Assembly (NCBI GenBank): GCA_951799425.1
Contig: OX637405.1
Span: forward strand, 19,007,089-19,071,088
Origin: Ilex aquifolium
Lineage: Eukaryota > Streptophyta > Magnoliopsida > Aquifoliales > Aquifoliaceae
Direction: 5' to 3'
DNA length: 64,000 bases
Shown here: in pieces, positions 1 through 9,685 of the stretch
Layout: each line of letters opens with the position of its first letter
Numbering within the stretch: position 1 is the first letter of the stretch
The notes under the pieces: generated by a model
Databases searched by the model: none
Seen by the model: only the letters and a program-made list of their open reading frames with translations
Told to the model about the DNA's origin: nothing
Position numbers and translations under genes: made by a program

Positions 1-707
1 CCTAATTAGGAAAAGAACCCTACCTCTTGAAGCGTAAAACAATGGTAGAAAACTCCAAGAACCCGAATCAAGCTTTAATCCTTGCCTTCTCCAAAATCCA
101 GTCCTTTGAACATCGTCCAAACCTTCGATTTTTGGCATGGTCTTGTAGCCCACGATGAGTAGAACACACTTTGTTCTTGGCCCGAGGTGATTCGACCAAA
201 GAAAAGTCGTAGATCGTAGAGAGAAGTTGGAGAAAACCTCAGTTTCTCTCTTCTTTCTATTTTTTGAAAAATCTGATGGGTATGGGGAGAAAATCTGATT
301 TTCTCCCCTACTTTTACCCTTTAGATGCTTGGTCCTCGTTGCGCCACACGTTCTTCTTTCCTGGGTCCGGTTTTGTCCAGAATCGATTAAATTTCGTCCC
401 GGTTTAAGTTCAAAATATTTTTATTCGGACTAACTTTAAATTATTTTTTAATTTTTGCAATTTAATTCCGGTCTCGTTTATTAGTTCACACGACACCCGA
501 TCACCTCGTAAAATGCGTAAAACATCTGACTGTCTCGGAATTCAACAGAAATTGACTTGGTAACTAGGTTTCGCGAGACAAATTCAATGGTGAGTTCCGT
601 TTCTTCATCCGATTTCTAAAAAAAATTGGGTTTTCAACCCGTACCATAAATGACTAATTACCATTTTACCATTTTTCATAAAAAATTAAATTTACCCGGA
701 TTTTACA
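1..707 (-). repeat. Ty3/gypsy LTR, first (left) copy, partial
   Basis: This stretch aligns with 971-1678, with the same order of motifs: a GGAAAAGAACCCTACCTCTTG-type block at the left, a 'gagaaaatctgattttctcc' block, then the end at about 707 (minus-strand start TGTAAAATCCGGGTAAATT). It is therefore a diverged second copy of the LTR in the same orientation, cut by the window edge. The offset between copies is 971 bp. It may be a neighbouring element's LTR or a duplication of the Gy1 LTR; the missing left flank would decide. Confidence 0.6.
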
Positions 708-1678
708 TAATCATTCATAGGCATTCTATCAAACACCTATAAGGCACAATCTAAACACATAGCATGCCCCAAACAACATGTTATCTATGAAATTCTTCTT
801 AATCCATTTGATCAACCCAAATCATGTAAGATTTGATTTTAAATCATTCTTATACCTATTTTCTTTTCCTAACATTCCTAGGTATGTGTCATACATGAGA
901 TTTCATCTCTAACACCCTAATTATTTCATATTTTAACCCTAGGTTGGAAGTAAACTTAGTTAGGAAAGGAACCCTACCTCTTGTAGCATATATCTGCGTA
1001 GGAGAAGTCCCGAAAGCCTCAAGTCAAGTCTCAAAGCTTTAGCCCAAAAATATCATCTTAAAATTTTGGAGAAAATGCCCGATCTTTGGTATAGCGGCGT
1101 AGCTCTCGTCACATAGAACAACTTTTGTTCTTGGCCTGAAGTGATCCGACGGTCGAATTGCCATAGATTGGAAAAGAAAGATAGGGAGGGGGTTTTCTCT
1201 TTTTCTTTTCTTCTTCCTCTCTTCTATCTTTCTTTTTTCCAAAAATGCTGAAGACAATGGGGAGAAAAATCTGATTTTCTCCCCTATTTATACCCTCCAA
1301 TGCTTGGCTCTAATTGAGCCACACATCCCATCTTTTTCTGATCTGACTTCATCCCGAATCAATTAAATATTGTCCTGTGTTAAGTTAAATATATTTTTAT
1401 TGAACTAAATGTAAATTATTTTTTGATTTTTTTAAAAAAATCTGATCGCATTTATTTTAGTCGATCGGTGCCTGATCGCACTGTAAAACGCAAAAAATTT
1501 GATTGTCTCAAAATTCGATAAAAATTGACTGTGCTGCTAGATTTTGCGACACGAATCCAAAGGTGAAGTCCGTTTTGTCATCCGAGTTCTAGAAAAATTC
1601 GAGTTTTTCACTCGTACCATTGCGAAAAATTTTTATTTTGCCATTTTTCATAAAATTTTAATTTTCTCTGGTTTTACA
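708..1678 (-). repeat. 3' LTR of gypsy element Gy1
   Basis: Read on the minus strand it begins TGTAAAACCAGAG directly after the end of the polyprotein region and a purine-rich tract, which is where a 3' LTR belongs. The same start (TGTAAAATCCGG) recurs 971 bp away at 707, giving a repeat period of 971 bp. The LTR has no open frame of note. The far end (about 708) is inferred from the period, not from a clean CA end. Confidence 0.6.
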
Positions 1679-1692
1679 TTCTTCCATCCTTA
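1679..1692 (-). other. polypurine tract of gypsy Gy1
   Basis: On the minus strand, AAGGATGGAAGAA directly precedes the LTR start. The preceding bases read GGGGACGAAATTC, a sequence commonly found just before the tract in plant chromoviruses of the Tekay/Del type. One base breaks the purine run, consistent with decay. Confidence 0.55.
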
Positions 1693-3350
1693 AACGAATT
1701 TCGTCCCCGAAATTACACCCACATACACATATAACGACAGACATATGCAACAAGTCATATAATACTCTATGACTACAAAAGATGTATCTTTATCCTTAAA
1801 TAAGAACGGATAGATAGTTCGAATAGTGTCCTCATGCTCCCATGTCACCTCCTCCATACAACGGTGCTGCCACAACACCTTCACTATCCTCACAGTCTTG
1901 CCGCGAAAAACCTGATCCTAGTTGTCCATGATATGCACTTGTCCTTCCTCGAAGGTTCCATCTGCATCAACCACCAGCTCACCCTAATTCACCACATGTG
2001 TAGGATCTGGAATGTACTTCTGGACATGGAGATATGACACACCGAGTGAACACCAGATAGATTTGGTGATAACGCCAACCCTAAGCGACCGCACCAACCC
2101 TCTCGAGTACTTCGAAGGGTACGATATACCTCCGCGACAGTTTCCCCTGCTTCCCAAACTTGACCACTTCCCTTTTAGGCATAACCTTCAAGAAGACGTG
2201 ATCTCTGACCTCGAACTCTAGAGATCTCTGCCGTCTATCGGCTTAGTACTTCTATTGGCTCTAAGCTATAAGAAGATGTTTTCGTATCAAACCCACCTTC
2301 TCCAAGGTGTCCCTAATTAAGTCCAGACCCGTGGAGGGTCCCTCTCCCACTTCCATCCAACACACCGAAGAACAACATGACCTCCCATAAAGTGTCTTAT
2401 AGGGTGCCATCTATATACTCGTCTGGTAATTGTTGTTGTAGGTGAACTCCACTAAGGGTAGGTGTTCTTCCCAGCAACCCTTGAGGTCAAGGATGCATGC
2501 CCGAATCATGTCCTCCAAAATCTGGATGGTTTTCTTTGACTGACCAATTGTCAGTCTGGGGATGAAAAATTATGCTCATCATTAACTGTGCCCCTATAGC
2601 CGGCTGAAAAATCTCCCAGAAGTGGGCCATGTACTATAGATATTGGTACCCTGTGCAACCGGACTATCTCTTGTATGTACAACTTATTTTTTTTTTTTTT
2701 TAAATGTTTGGAGATGATATATATATATATAAAACGCCGTCTGTGGGAATCGAACCCACGACGTACAACCTACAGAAGCACTCTCCACTGTGAAAGTCAT
2801 CCGCACAACCAAAAAGTGTGCCGACTTCGTGAGTTGGTCCACGATCACCCACACCACGCCATGCCCACATGAAGTCCGTGGTAAGTGGGTCACAAAATCC
2901 ATGGTGACATGTTCTCACTTTCACTCAGCCACCTCCAAATGCTAGAGCCTGCTAGTCTCTAGTGCTCTGTCTTGACCTACTGACACGTGAGACATCTACT
3001 AACAAAGTTTTCGACGTGTATCTTCATCCCACTCCAGTAGTACTGGCGACGAAGATTGTGGTACATCTTTTTACCACTTGGATGCACAGCAAAATGGGAG
3101 CAATGAAACTCTCTGAGGATCTCCTCTTTCAGACTAGAGACTGGGGAATCATAACCCTTCCCCTAAACTGAAGACTACCATCGGCGTGAATGGCCCAACC
3201 CTCGTCACCTGTACCCATCTATACCCAGTCCTTGATAGATAATATCTCTATGTCCTGCCCCTAGGACTCAATCACCCTACTCAATAGAGAAGGCATAACC
3301 ACTAGACTTTCCAAAATACTCTGAGTTTGATCCCTGTAGTATAGCCCGAA
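1690..3350 (-). pseudogene. Ty3/gypsy integrase and polyprotein C-terminus (degenerate)
   Basis: Minus-strand fragments in several frames read like the integrase of a plant chromovirus. In order are MDFVTHLPRT and VIVDQLTKSAHFLVVR (catalytic core start, about 2800-2900), LYIQEIVRLHRVPISIV (about 2640-2680, after a SINE insertion), and KYIPDPTHVVN and VRIVKVLWQHRCMEEVTWEHE near the end (about 1850-2020), the stretch where the chromodomain-type C-terminus lies. Many stops and frameshifts are present, so no integrase could be made. The core is split by the insert at 2684-2762. Assignment to the Tekay/Del clade is an inference from remembered family motifs; the gypsy class itself is secure. Confidence 0.8.
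2684..2762 (-). repeat. 5'-truncated tRNA-derived SINE in gypsy integrase
   Basis: On the minus strand the insert holds a perfect tRNA T-arm (GTGGG, loop TTCGATT, CCCAC), then AGACGGC as an acceptor-stem half, TTTT, a TA-rich spacer and an A-tract of about 16 at the 3' end. A 7-bp direct repeat GTACAAC flanks it at 2677-2683 and 2763-2769. It interrupts the integrase between TVE and LYIQE. The T-arm and acceptor resemble a plant tRNA-Lys, but the D-arm, anticodon and A box are absent, so it is not a tRNA gene. The flanking repeat is short and could be chance. Confidence 0.6.
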
Positions 3351-3399
3351 CTATCCCATAATCTCGAACATCTGACATTCTCGGGAAGCTATACTAGCC

Positions 3400-4800
3400 A
3401 AGACTCCCCGTGACTTTCAACTGAGTGCATCAGCCACCACATTTGCCTTACCAGGTTGGTAATGCAAGGTGAAGTCATAATCCTTCAAGTACTTCATCCA
3501 CCTGTGCTGCCTCATGTTGAGGTCCTGCTGCGTAAAGATGTACTTCATACTTTTGTGGTTTGAAAATACCTCAAACTACTCTCCGTACAGATAGTGGCGC
3601 TATGCCTTCAAGGCAAAGACAATGACCGTCAACTCCATGTCGTCTGTAGAGTAGTTCTTCTCGTGGTTTTTTAGTTGCCAAGAACTATAAGTAACTACTC
3701 TCCCGGACTGCGTTAGAACACATCCCAACCCATCCTTGGAGGCATCGCAATACATTGTGTACCTCTATCCTCTCTCTGGCTCTATGAGAATAGGAGCTAA
3801 AGTAAGCCTCATCTTCAACTCCTGGAATGCTCTCTTATATGAGTCATCCCACTAAAACTTAACCTCTTTTTTAGTCAACCTAATCATACGTGTGGCTAAC
3901 CGTGAGAAGTCCTCAATGAACCTCCGATAATATCTTGTCAATCCCAAGAAACTGCATATTTCAAAGATTGACTTAGACATCTTCCAACTCAGAACAACCT
4001 CAACCTTCTCCGGGTCCACAGACACACCCCAAGCAGACACAACGTGCCCCAAAAATTTTACTTCCATCAGCCAAAATTCACACTTGTTGAACTTGGCATA
4101 TAACTAATAGTTTCTCAAGGTATGGAGAACGATCCTCAAGTGACCCTCATGCTCCTCCTCAGACTTGGAGTAGATCAGAATGTCATCCACAAAGACTATG
4201 ACAAATTGATCTAAATAGGGTTGGAACACCCTATGCATAAGGTCCATGAATGTCGTCGGGGCATTCGTCAATCCAAATGGCATAACTATAAACTTGAAAT
4301 GCCTGTATCGTATCCTAAACGTCGTCTTAGGGATATCGACCTTCCTAATCCTCAACTGATGGTATCCCGTGCGTAGATATATCTTAGAGTAGACTCGTGA
4401 CCCTCTCAATTGGTCAAAAAGATCATCGATCCACGGTAGTGGATACTTATTCTTGATAGTGACCCGATTCAACTGCCGGTAGTCAATACATAGCTGAAGG
4501 GCTCCATCCTTCTTCTTGGCGAATAATATTGGAGCGCCCTAAGGTGAGCTACTTGGTCTAATAAAACCTTTATCCAATAATTCTCGTAACTGGACATTGA
4601 GTTCTTGTAACTTCGCAGGTGTCATCCTATGCGGTGTCATAGAAATAGGAGATGCAATGGGTTGTAACTCAATGGAGAAGTCAACATCTTGATGTGGAGG
4701 TAATCTCATTAACTCGTCTGGAAAAATATCCGCATACTCACAAACTACCCGAGGTAGACCTAACTCCTGTCTCTCATCATCCTCAAGTGTGAGGCTCACA
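3400..4800 (-). pseudogene. Ty3/gypsy reverse transcriptase and RNase H (degenerate)
   Basis: Read on the minus strand, 4539-4799 encodes the protease-RT linker (VVCEYADIFPDELMRLPP, ending LLDKGFIRPSSSP). 4104-4472 encodes the RT palm with [31 protein letters not shown] and the catalytic box FVDDILIYS. 3852-4067 carries the thumb ([15 protein letters not shown]). RNase H follows at 3400-3700 ([31 protein letters not shown]). In motif A the usual aspartate of SKIDLRSGYHQ is a tyrosine ([11 protein letters not shown]), and stops separate the blocks. This RT is inactive as read. Confidence 0.88.
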
Positions 4801-5290
4801 AGTCAATCCATCAATTGCTCATGCCAACGGGAGTTATGCACTGCTTGGGGTAAGGCATTATGGTTTTCCCCCTAAAACTTGAAATACACACCCTCTGGCG
4901 TATAGACAATGACCCTCTTCCGATCACAATCAATGACGACTCGGTGTGTTGCCAACCGATCCATCACGAGGATGACGTCAAACTCTGACATGTCCATAAC
5001 CCTAAGGTCCACAGTGAGTTAGATCCTCGAGATCTCTAACTCACATCCTCGACATATTTTATCAATGCACACCCTAGCTCCTAGGGGAGAACTCATATGC
5101 AATGAATCTTCTAAGGTTTCAACTTCTAAGCTCAAGTCTTTCACACAAGATGCAACAATGAATAAATGTCATGCACCCTAATCAAACAATACCCTTGTAC
5201 ATAAGCGAGAAAGTAAGAATGTACTCTAAATCACTAATTGATCTGCTGGCTCAGTCTGTGGTGTGATGGTGAAGACTCGCCCCTGGGTCC
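4801..5290 (-). pseudogene. Ty3/gypsy aspartic protease (degenerate)
   Basis: On the minus strand, 5210-5290 reads TQGRVFTITPQTEPADQ, the usual lead-in to chromovirus protease. It is followed at about 5110-5215 by STFLLSRLCTRVLFD, a stop, GA, a stop, then LFIVASCVKDLSL. The catalytic D-S-G-A box is thus broken by a stop at the serine position (about 5171-5185). Retroviral-type proteases act as dimers built on this motif, so the product would be dead. Confidence 0.75.
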
Positions 5291-5320
5291 CTGCTTACAT
5301 GTCCTATCCTCAGCTTCGGC

Positions 5321-5815
5321 TTAGGCCCTGGCCCAGCTGGCCTGATTGCGAAGTCCCCACACTTGAAGTATTAGGGGCCTATGTAACACCCTGGAACTGA
5401 AACTGATTTTCTTGGCCCATGGTGGGATAGGGAGGAGTGAAAAATATCTGTAGGTGTCCCACCAATGATTGGGACAGAGATGCCCCATAGCTCTACGATC
5501 CCTGCCTTTGCGAAAAATCCCGCTGGTGGCATATGTAGCATGTCTTCTAGCCAGTCTGATAGGGGGCCTTAAAATTTCTCCCACCTTGGGAGGGTTGACC
5601 TTGGCCTTGGCCTTGATAGCCTCGGCCCTGCTCTTGTGATCCTTGAGGGGTATATGTCCTTTGTTTTTTCCCCGAGCTGGTGGAAGAAGATTAACCTTCC
5701 TTCTTTTTGTCCTTAGCACCCTTCCCCCCCCCCCCCCCCCGATGCCCTTAGCGTCTTCCACCCCCTCTCAATTACAATGGTTGTCTCGACCATTGAGTCC
5801 AAGTCTTGTAGGTTG
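5321..5815 (-). pseudogene. Ty3/gypsy gag C-terminal part with broken zinc knuckle
   Basis: The best minus-strand frame reads SMVETTIVIERGW near 5790, then a Gly tract caused by a 17-base C run (5724-5740), a Gln/Gly-rich stretch, and KTCYICHQRDFSQ at about 5520-5555. The last piece resembles a CCHC knuckle whose final His and Cys are lost. The long open frame at 5321-5761 is in another frame and is not the gag frame. The rest of gag is missing where sequence switches to a plus-strand LTR at about 5816. Confidence 0.6.
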
Positions 5816-6551
5816 TGGCCCACAATATTTGATAGCTATAATTACTAGCTATACTTGTGTGTAAATGGATGGATTGTGACATGTGGTTGTGTTTGGAGGA
5901 TTGTTGTAAGGGTTACAATTTCAAGTACTTAAAATGTTTGTGCTATGTTTGTCAAATGAGAATGTGGTATTTGAGACTCCCGAGCGTAAACGGGTAATGA
6001 TGTGATTATCGAGACTCCCAGGTAGAAACGGGTAGTCGTTAATACTCGTCGATGCTTCCCAACGTTAATGGATAGTTGGATATTGGATGTTGGGTATTGG
6101 TCATTAGATGTTGGATATTTGATGTTGTATTTCACTTTTAATTTGCATGAGATATGATTATAAATATATTGTGCTTATGTGTTTTCTTTCTATATGTTTC
6201 GAATATACTCATTGAATATGTGGTTAGCTCACCCCCCAATAGTTGCTGGTTTTCAGGTACCTGGATTTTAGGAGTTGGTCCACTAAGTAGTCTAGCTTGG
6301 CATAGAGGTGATAATGTTAGTTTGTACACTGTGTCATGTGTCAAATTGTATGTGGTTTGTTAAGCCATTTTAAGGGTATGGTGCCCTAATTATAATGTAA
6401 CGTTGTGCTAAGTAATTGTCAGGTTTGTTATTGTGGTAAAGACATTTTATTATTATTGGACAGAATAATTATTCTGATTTAAATTATGTTTAGTGAATTA
6501 ACAGAATAGGATTACTCACATCCTATCTCTTTTTCGGGAAAGGGTGTGACA
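5816..6551 (+). repeat. gypsy LTR (Gy2), right part, plus orientation
   Basis: The end GGGTGTGACA at 6542-6551 lies four bases before a perfect TGGTATCAGAGC primer site, the usual arrangement for plant gypsy 5' LTRs. The body contains repeats of the form 'gagactcccgagcgtaaacgg' (5969 and 6010 regions) and a short run of ttggata/ttggatg units (6075-6125). Its left end is not visible because it abuts the gag remnant of Gy1, which lies in the opposite orientation. Confidence 0.65.
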
Positions 6552-6555
6552 TTTT

Positions 6556-6567
6556 TGGTATCAGAGC
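6556..6567 (+). other. primer binding site, initiator-Met tRNA
   Basis: TGGTATCAGAGC matches the complement of the 3' end of plant initiator-Met tRNA and sits just after the LTR end at 6551. It shows that a plus-strand gypsy element once started here. Confidence 0.85.
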
Positions 6568-6823
6568 TAGTGTTTGATAGGTTCTATAGACTTTTCAAGT
6601 CTAACTGTTGCAGTGGATCATTAAGGGTGTGTCTGTCAAGTTGGGTAGGATGTTTTATGTGTATTGAGTAATATGGGGTACATGTATGTTTATCTATATT
6701 GATTTGTAGTTTTATAGCATAGTGAATCTTGGATCTTTCAAAAACGATTAAGATTTGGGTGAAGAGGAACGGTTCGATCCCAATATGGGGTACGTGTATG
6801 TTTTTCTGTTTTTTTGTCGAGCC
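6568..6823 (+). other. leader remnant of gypsy Gy2, truncated
   Basis: Non-coding leader after the primer site. It holds an imperfect direct repeat: ATGGGGTACATGTATGTTT near 6672 and ATGGGGTACGTGTATGTTT near 6784. No gag follows; at about 6824 the sequence changes to copia A, so Gy2 is lost beyond this point. Confidence 0.45.
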
Positions 6824-6932
6824 TAATGGCAAAATTGATCATTTGATAGGTGATGAGAATGTCCACATCGATTAGTATTATTTTCTTTGTCGTGTTATTT
6901 TTTGTAGGTTATTAAGCATACATTTTCCATTT

Positions 6933-7811
6933 ATGTCTTATGTTTTATTTCAATTTAAACTTATTATGTATTTTTCACCCATGAAAAGGAATGAACCTTA
7001 TTTACGATTGTTCAATTATGAGATGAATGGCGAGGATGCATGTCTAGCAGACAGTGTACAAGCCACACAATCCTTCAAGATAATTTTTTTTTTCTCCAAC
7101 TTAACATTAGCTGAAGCTAATGTAAATACAATATTGGGTTCTTCAAACCTGATTAAAGGCTCCAGAATAGCTATTATCAAGTTACCAAATGGACCAAAAA
7201 TCCATATCAACGATGCTTTATATCCAGTCAGATTTAGAAAAAAATTACTAAATTTCAAATATATACATCATAATGGATTTCATATTGAAATTATGAATGA
7301 TAATAATGGAGAATACCTCTATATTACTTCAATTGTTTCTAGCCTGAAGCTTATATTAGAAAAACTTCATACTTTTTCCTTTGAGTTGTATTGTACAACC
7401 ATAGGAACACTTGAATCAAATAATGTGATGAGTCAGAAGCTCTTTAATCCAAAGTACTTTTTTTTTGTACTTTGGCATGACCAACTTGGTCACCCTAGGT
7501 TAATAATGATATGTCGAATCATCAATACCTCATATGGACATCTTCTAAAAAATCAGAAGATTCTTTTGTCGAGTGATTACCCATGTACTGATTGTTCACA
7601 AAGAAATTGGTTATCAGTCTATCTCCCACAAAAGTCAATGTTAAAATCCCCAACCTTTTTACAAGAATTTAAGGGGATATTTGTGGACCTATTCACCCAT
7701 CATGCGAACCATTTCGATGTTTTTAAGGTCTTAATTAATGCCTCAAGACGATGGTTACATGTTTCTTTACTATCCACTCGGAATGTTATTTTGTCTCGTT
7801 TTCTTGCCTAA
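6933..7811 (+). pseudogene. copia A protease to integrase fragment
   Basis: A 292-codon open frame. Residues 25-45 match the protease start, but CLVDSGTTH of copia B is CLADSVQATQ here, so the catalytic DSG is lost. The middle holds WHDQLGHPRLIMICRI, the GAG-pre-integrase box. The C-terminal part ([34 protein letters not shown]) is the start of the integrase core, ending at a stop at 7809. Integrase then continues in other frames to about 8060. The length of the open frame is fortuitous; the protein is neither a full integrase nor a working protease. Confidence 0.75.
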
Positions 7812-8523
7812 ATAATCTGGTTAAGACCCAATCAAGACAATTTGTTTTGATAATATTGGTGAATTTACATCTCAAACATTTGGTGATTACTGCATATCTG
7901 TTGGGATTGATGTGGAGCACCCAGTGTTCACATTTATACCAAAAATGGTTTAGCCGAGCCTTTATCAAACGACTTCAATTGATTGCTAAACCTCTACTTA
8001 TGAGAATAAGTTACCCATTTCTACTTGGGGATATGCAATATTACATGCAACAGCCTTAGTTCATATTCTACCAATTACTTACCATCAATATTCTCTAATA
8101 CAACTTGTAGTTTGTTAACCCCCAAATATTTCTCACTTACGAACCTTTTGTTGTGTTGTATATGTCCCAATTGCATCTCCATAATGCACTAAGATCGGTC
8201 TACAACGTTGACTAGGAATTTATGTTGGTTGGTATTCACTTTCAATCATTAGGTATCTTGAGCCTTTGACGGGAGATTTTTTACTGCAAGATTTGTAGAT
8301 TGTTATTTTGATGAGATGGTCTTCTCACCGTTAGGGGGAGGAAATTCACTGCTTAATAAAGAACGGTATGAGCTTTATCTCATCTTGATCTACGCACTCT
8401 CCAATGTGAAATTGAAGTGCAAAGAATTATTCATCTCTAAAAAATTGCTAATTAGTTGCCTGATGCATGTATTGATGCAGCAAGAGGAATTAGTGGGTAT
8501 TAGTACATTGGTCTATAGCCGTT

Positions 8524-8700
8524 ACCCATTGATATACCAAATTTAATATAGTATGTGATAGTCATTATGTTTGAGGGCCTATAAAATGAGGTATTGACTA
8601 CATTGAGAAATATACAAGTTGAGAAGCTCTTTCTCTAGTATTTCTATATTCTCTTGTATTTTTATAATTCTATGTTTTATATTCTCTTAGTTTTATAACA
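8524..8700 (+). repeat. copia A 3' LTR remnant
   Basis: This matches the last part of the copia B LTR: 'aggcctataaaa' region, 'cattgagaaa.tacaagttgagaa', 'ctctttctct' and the end CTTAGTTTTATAACA. The first half of the LTR is absent. In B the same sequence carries GGCCTATAAAA, a TATA-like box, so this fragment could bring promoter sequence close to the host gene. Confidence 0.7.
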
Positions 8701-9387
8701 CAACAATATTTTTTAATTTGATTTATAATGTTAAACTTCCTTTGCACCTTGGTTTTCAAAATTGGCTTAAATCAAGTTTGAATATTGAATATACTCTCTA
8801 TTTTCACTCAGTTCTTTATTTTAGAGAATCAATCACTGAAAATTCATTTATAATAGATTGTCTATTTGGACTAACTAAAATAGATGGTCCAATTTGAGTC
8901 TCAACATTTGGAGAATCAACGTCACTCTCTATTTTATAATTAATGAATAAAAAAATGACACATGTGCATTTTGTATTAAATGTTATTCACTGTAAAGACT
9001 ATTTCTAATAAAATATAGAGTTCTATTGAAGTTGTTAAAGAAAATTTACTCTATTTTAAATTTTCATCAAAGATGCTCTTAAAATAAATAAACACTATTT
9101 AAGATTATCTAATTATTAGAATTAGTAAATTCTTTCATTTTTAGAATGAACAATACTATTGGAACATAATTCGATGATATAATTTGAAAATTTAATGATT
9201 ATGACCATTAAATTGTTAATAAATTTTAACATTGAATGCATTCTATTTTCAGTTATAATATAATAAACCTCCAAATTATGTCTCAAGTATTTTAAAATTT
9301 CAAAGAATTACCTCAGGGGTTTTAATATTTTGACTTTTGAGGTCTTACCGGATGTTTAAAACCCTCCACAAAATGTCCGTTTTCTTC
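8701..9387. other. AT-rich intergenic sequence, no gene seen
   Basis: No open frame or recognisable element. The stretch ending AAGATGCTCTTA at about 9079 resembles the end of a plant MITE (GAGCATCTT termini), but I found no matching left end. Confidence 0.4.
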
Positions 9388-9505
9388 CACGTGTATTAAA
9401 AACAAAAATAAAAAAAAATTGTATTTTGGCCCATTTAAAATTGGGAGGATGTATACGAAGCATAATCAAAACCCTATGCGACAACGGACCGCAGAGAAAT
9501 TTGAA
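9388..9505 (+). promoter_or_regulatory. probable promoter and 5' UTR of the COMM-domain gene
   Basis: Three plant promoter motifs lie within 90 bp of each other, upstream of the start codon. They are a G-box CACGTG (9388-9393), a site II core GGCCCA (9428-9433, TGGGCC on the other strand, the TCP-type site), and a telo-box AAACCCTA (9469-9476). Site II with a telo-box is a common pair in promoters of housekeeping and growth-linked plant genes. No convincing TATA box is seen. The frame upstream of the start is open back to 9419 but looks like 5' UTR. Confidence 0.5.
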
Positions 9506-9685
9506 ATGGAGGAGGACACATTACTCTACCTGCAACTGCACAAGCTATCTGCCATGAAGTCCGAGGAAGACCTCACACATATACTCACAACCCTATGGAG
9601 AACTCGCAAAACAGGTTTCACAGCTCCCAACAAGTCTCACGTCCAGTCCCTTCTCAATCTTCCAACTGCCGGTGAACTCGAACCC
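9506..9685 (+). CDS. COMM-domain gene exon 1
   Basis: Sixty codons, from [14 protein letters not shown] to LPTAGELEP. The donor is CCC|GTAAGA at 9686. The Leu-rich heptad-like pattern suggests helices, as in the N-terminal domain of COMM proteins. The open frame runs on past the splice site to 9823, but that extension has no family features. Confidence 0.85.

Larger units (their letters stand above)
6824..8700 (+). mobile_element. copia element A, truncated relative of copia B
   Basis: From 'cctaatggcaaaattgat' (6832) onward this aligns with copia B from about 29280: zinc-knuckle/protease spacer, protease, GAG-pre-integrase, integrase, then the last 177 bp of the LTR. It has no 5' LTR, gag, RT or RNase H. 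Integrase sequence ends near 8505 and LTR-like sequence begins near 8524, so about 2.6 kb present in B is missing here. It ends 0.8 kb upstream of the host gene start. Confidence 0.8.

Noticed and set aside
2735..2775. tRNA gene
   Set aside because: Only the T-arm and acceptor half are present, followed by poly-A; D-arm and anticodon are missing.
5321..5761. 146-codon frame as gag
   Set aside because: The zinc-knuckle and Gln-rich gag sequence reads in another frame; this one is a shadow.
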